Shown here: piece by piece, positions 6,175 through 6,322 of the stretch | How the letters are laid out: each line of letters begins with the position of its first letter | Position numbering within the stretch: the stretch's first letter is position 1 | Assembly: GCA_012735355.1 (NCBI GenBank) | Contig: JAAYHP010000313.1 | Coordinates: 1-6,322 of the forward strand | DNA length: 6,322 bases | Reading direction: 5' to 3' | From: Lysinibacillus sp. | Lineage (GTDB): Bacteria > Bacillota > Bacilli > Bacillales_A > Planococcaceae | Made by a program: the position numbers and the translations under genes | The notes under the pieces: generated by a model | Databases searched by the model: none | What the model was told of the DNA's origin: nothing | What the model saw: only the letters and a program-made list of their open reading frames with translations

Positions 6175-6178
6175 ATAA
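6164..6178. promoter_or_regulatory. Second CodY-like box, 12/15 match
   Basis: AATTTTCTGAAATAA matches the CodY consensus at the first 12 positions and fails at the last three. Its centre is 45 bp from that of the strong box, close to an integral number of helical turns (about 4.3), so cooperative binding is possible. It overlaps the -35 of promoter candidate P1. Confidence 0.5.
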
Positions 6179-6198
6179 AACACCCCATCTAATATCTA

Positions 6199-6322
6199 TT
6201 TCAAATGTTTGACTTAATGTATTTTAAAACATTCCCTTTATTTAGTCTAGTGCGATTTTTTAGTAATTTTAGATATTTCAGATTATAATAAATTTTGAGT
6301 TATTAAATAGATGATATTATCA
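6199..6322. other. AT-rich upstream DNA with no visible gene
   Basis: No open reading frame with a start and ribosome site was found on either strand. The stretch contains a very weak third CodY-like match (6273-6287, 10/15), a TATAAT on each strand near 6282-6289 without matching -35 elements, and a bulged near-palindrome at about 6216-6233. It probably belongs to the liv control region or to the end of the intergenic gap before an unseen neighbour. Confidence 0.5.

Larger units (their letters stand above)
6109..6198. repeat. Nested inverted repeats around the livK promoter
   Basis: The outer arms TAGATATTAGAT (6109-6120) and ATCTAATATCTA (6187-6198) are perfect 12-bp inverted repeats 66 bp apart. 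Inner arms TTTCAGAAAATTA (6122-6134) and TAATTTTCTGAAA (6163-6175) add 13 perfect pairs. The left arms are separated by 1 nt and the right arms by 11 nt. The inner pair is mostly explained by two opposed CodY boxes; the outer pair is not. Confidence 0.75.

Noticed and set aside
6081..6322. T-box or other riboswitch upstream of livK
   Set aside because: The leader from either promoter candidate is only about 25-58 nt, with no T-box sequence, specifier stem or terminator/antiterminator pair.
1..6322. Mobile element, CRISPR array, tRNA or novel defence system
   Set aside because: No transposase, regular spaced repeats, tRNA-like cloverleaf or unusual gene cluster was found. All long coding regions except the one at 636 have clear housekeeping families.

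Overview
The window looks like chromosomal DNA from a low-GC Gram-positive bacterium of the order Bacillales (Bacillaceae or Planococcaceae-like). The reasons are the AT-rich composition, AAGGAGG-type ribosome binding sites at several genes, sigma-A-like promoters, hairpin-plus-T-run terminators, a lipoprotein-type binding protein and CodY-type boxes. The genus cannot be fixed from the sequence alone.

Layout, left to right. (1) Positions 1-361, minus strand: the N-terminal 120 codons of an NAD-dependent aldehyde dehydrogenase of the AcoD/ExaC/AldB type, running off the left edge. (2) Positions 362-635: a divergent, AT-rich intergenic region with weak promoter candidates in both directions, a perfect 12-bp palindrome and a weak CodY-like site. 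(3) Positions 636-1355, plus strand: a soluble 239-residue protein of unknown function, possibly of the DUF6904 type. (4) Positions 1354-1392: a 15-bp perfect hairpin serving as a shared terminator for two convergent transcription units. (5) Positions 1398-6080, minus strand: a complete five-gene branched-chain or hydrophobic amino-acid ABC importer in the order livK-livH-livM-livG-livF. (6) Positions 6081-6322: the liv control region and AT-rich upstream DNA with no visible gene.

How the liv genes work together. The lipoprotein LivK captures the ligand outside the cell. LivH and LivM form the membrane channel. LivG and LivF are the paired ATPases. livH through livF are tightly packed: livH stops immediately before a discarded GTG start of livM, livM and livG overlap by 4 nt, and livG and livF by 1 nt. 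livK is separated from livH by 127 nt holding a G/C-rich hairpin with a short U run. This probably lets livK be made in excess over the membrane components. The promoter region holds a 14/15 match to the CodY consensus inside one promoter candidate and a 12/15 match at the -35 of the other. Repression when branched-chain amino acids are abundant is therefore the simplest reading.

No mobile element, CRISPR array, RNA gene or evidently novel multi-gene system is visible. The points most worth a second look are the nested inverted repeats around the livK promoter, the likely leaky terminator after livK, the asymmetric LivF/LivG ATP sites, and the uncharacterised protein with its palindrome-bearing promoter region.
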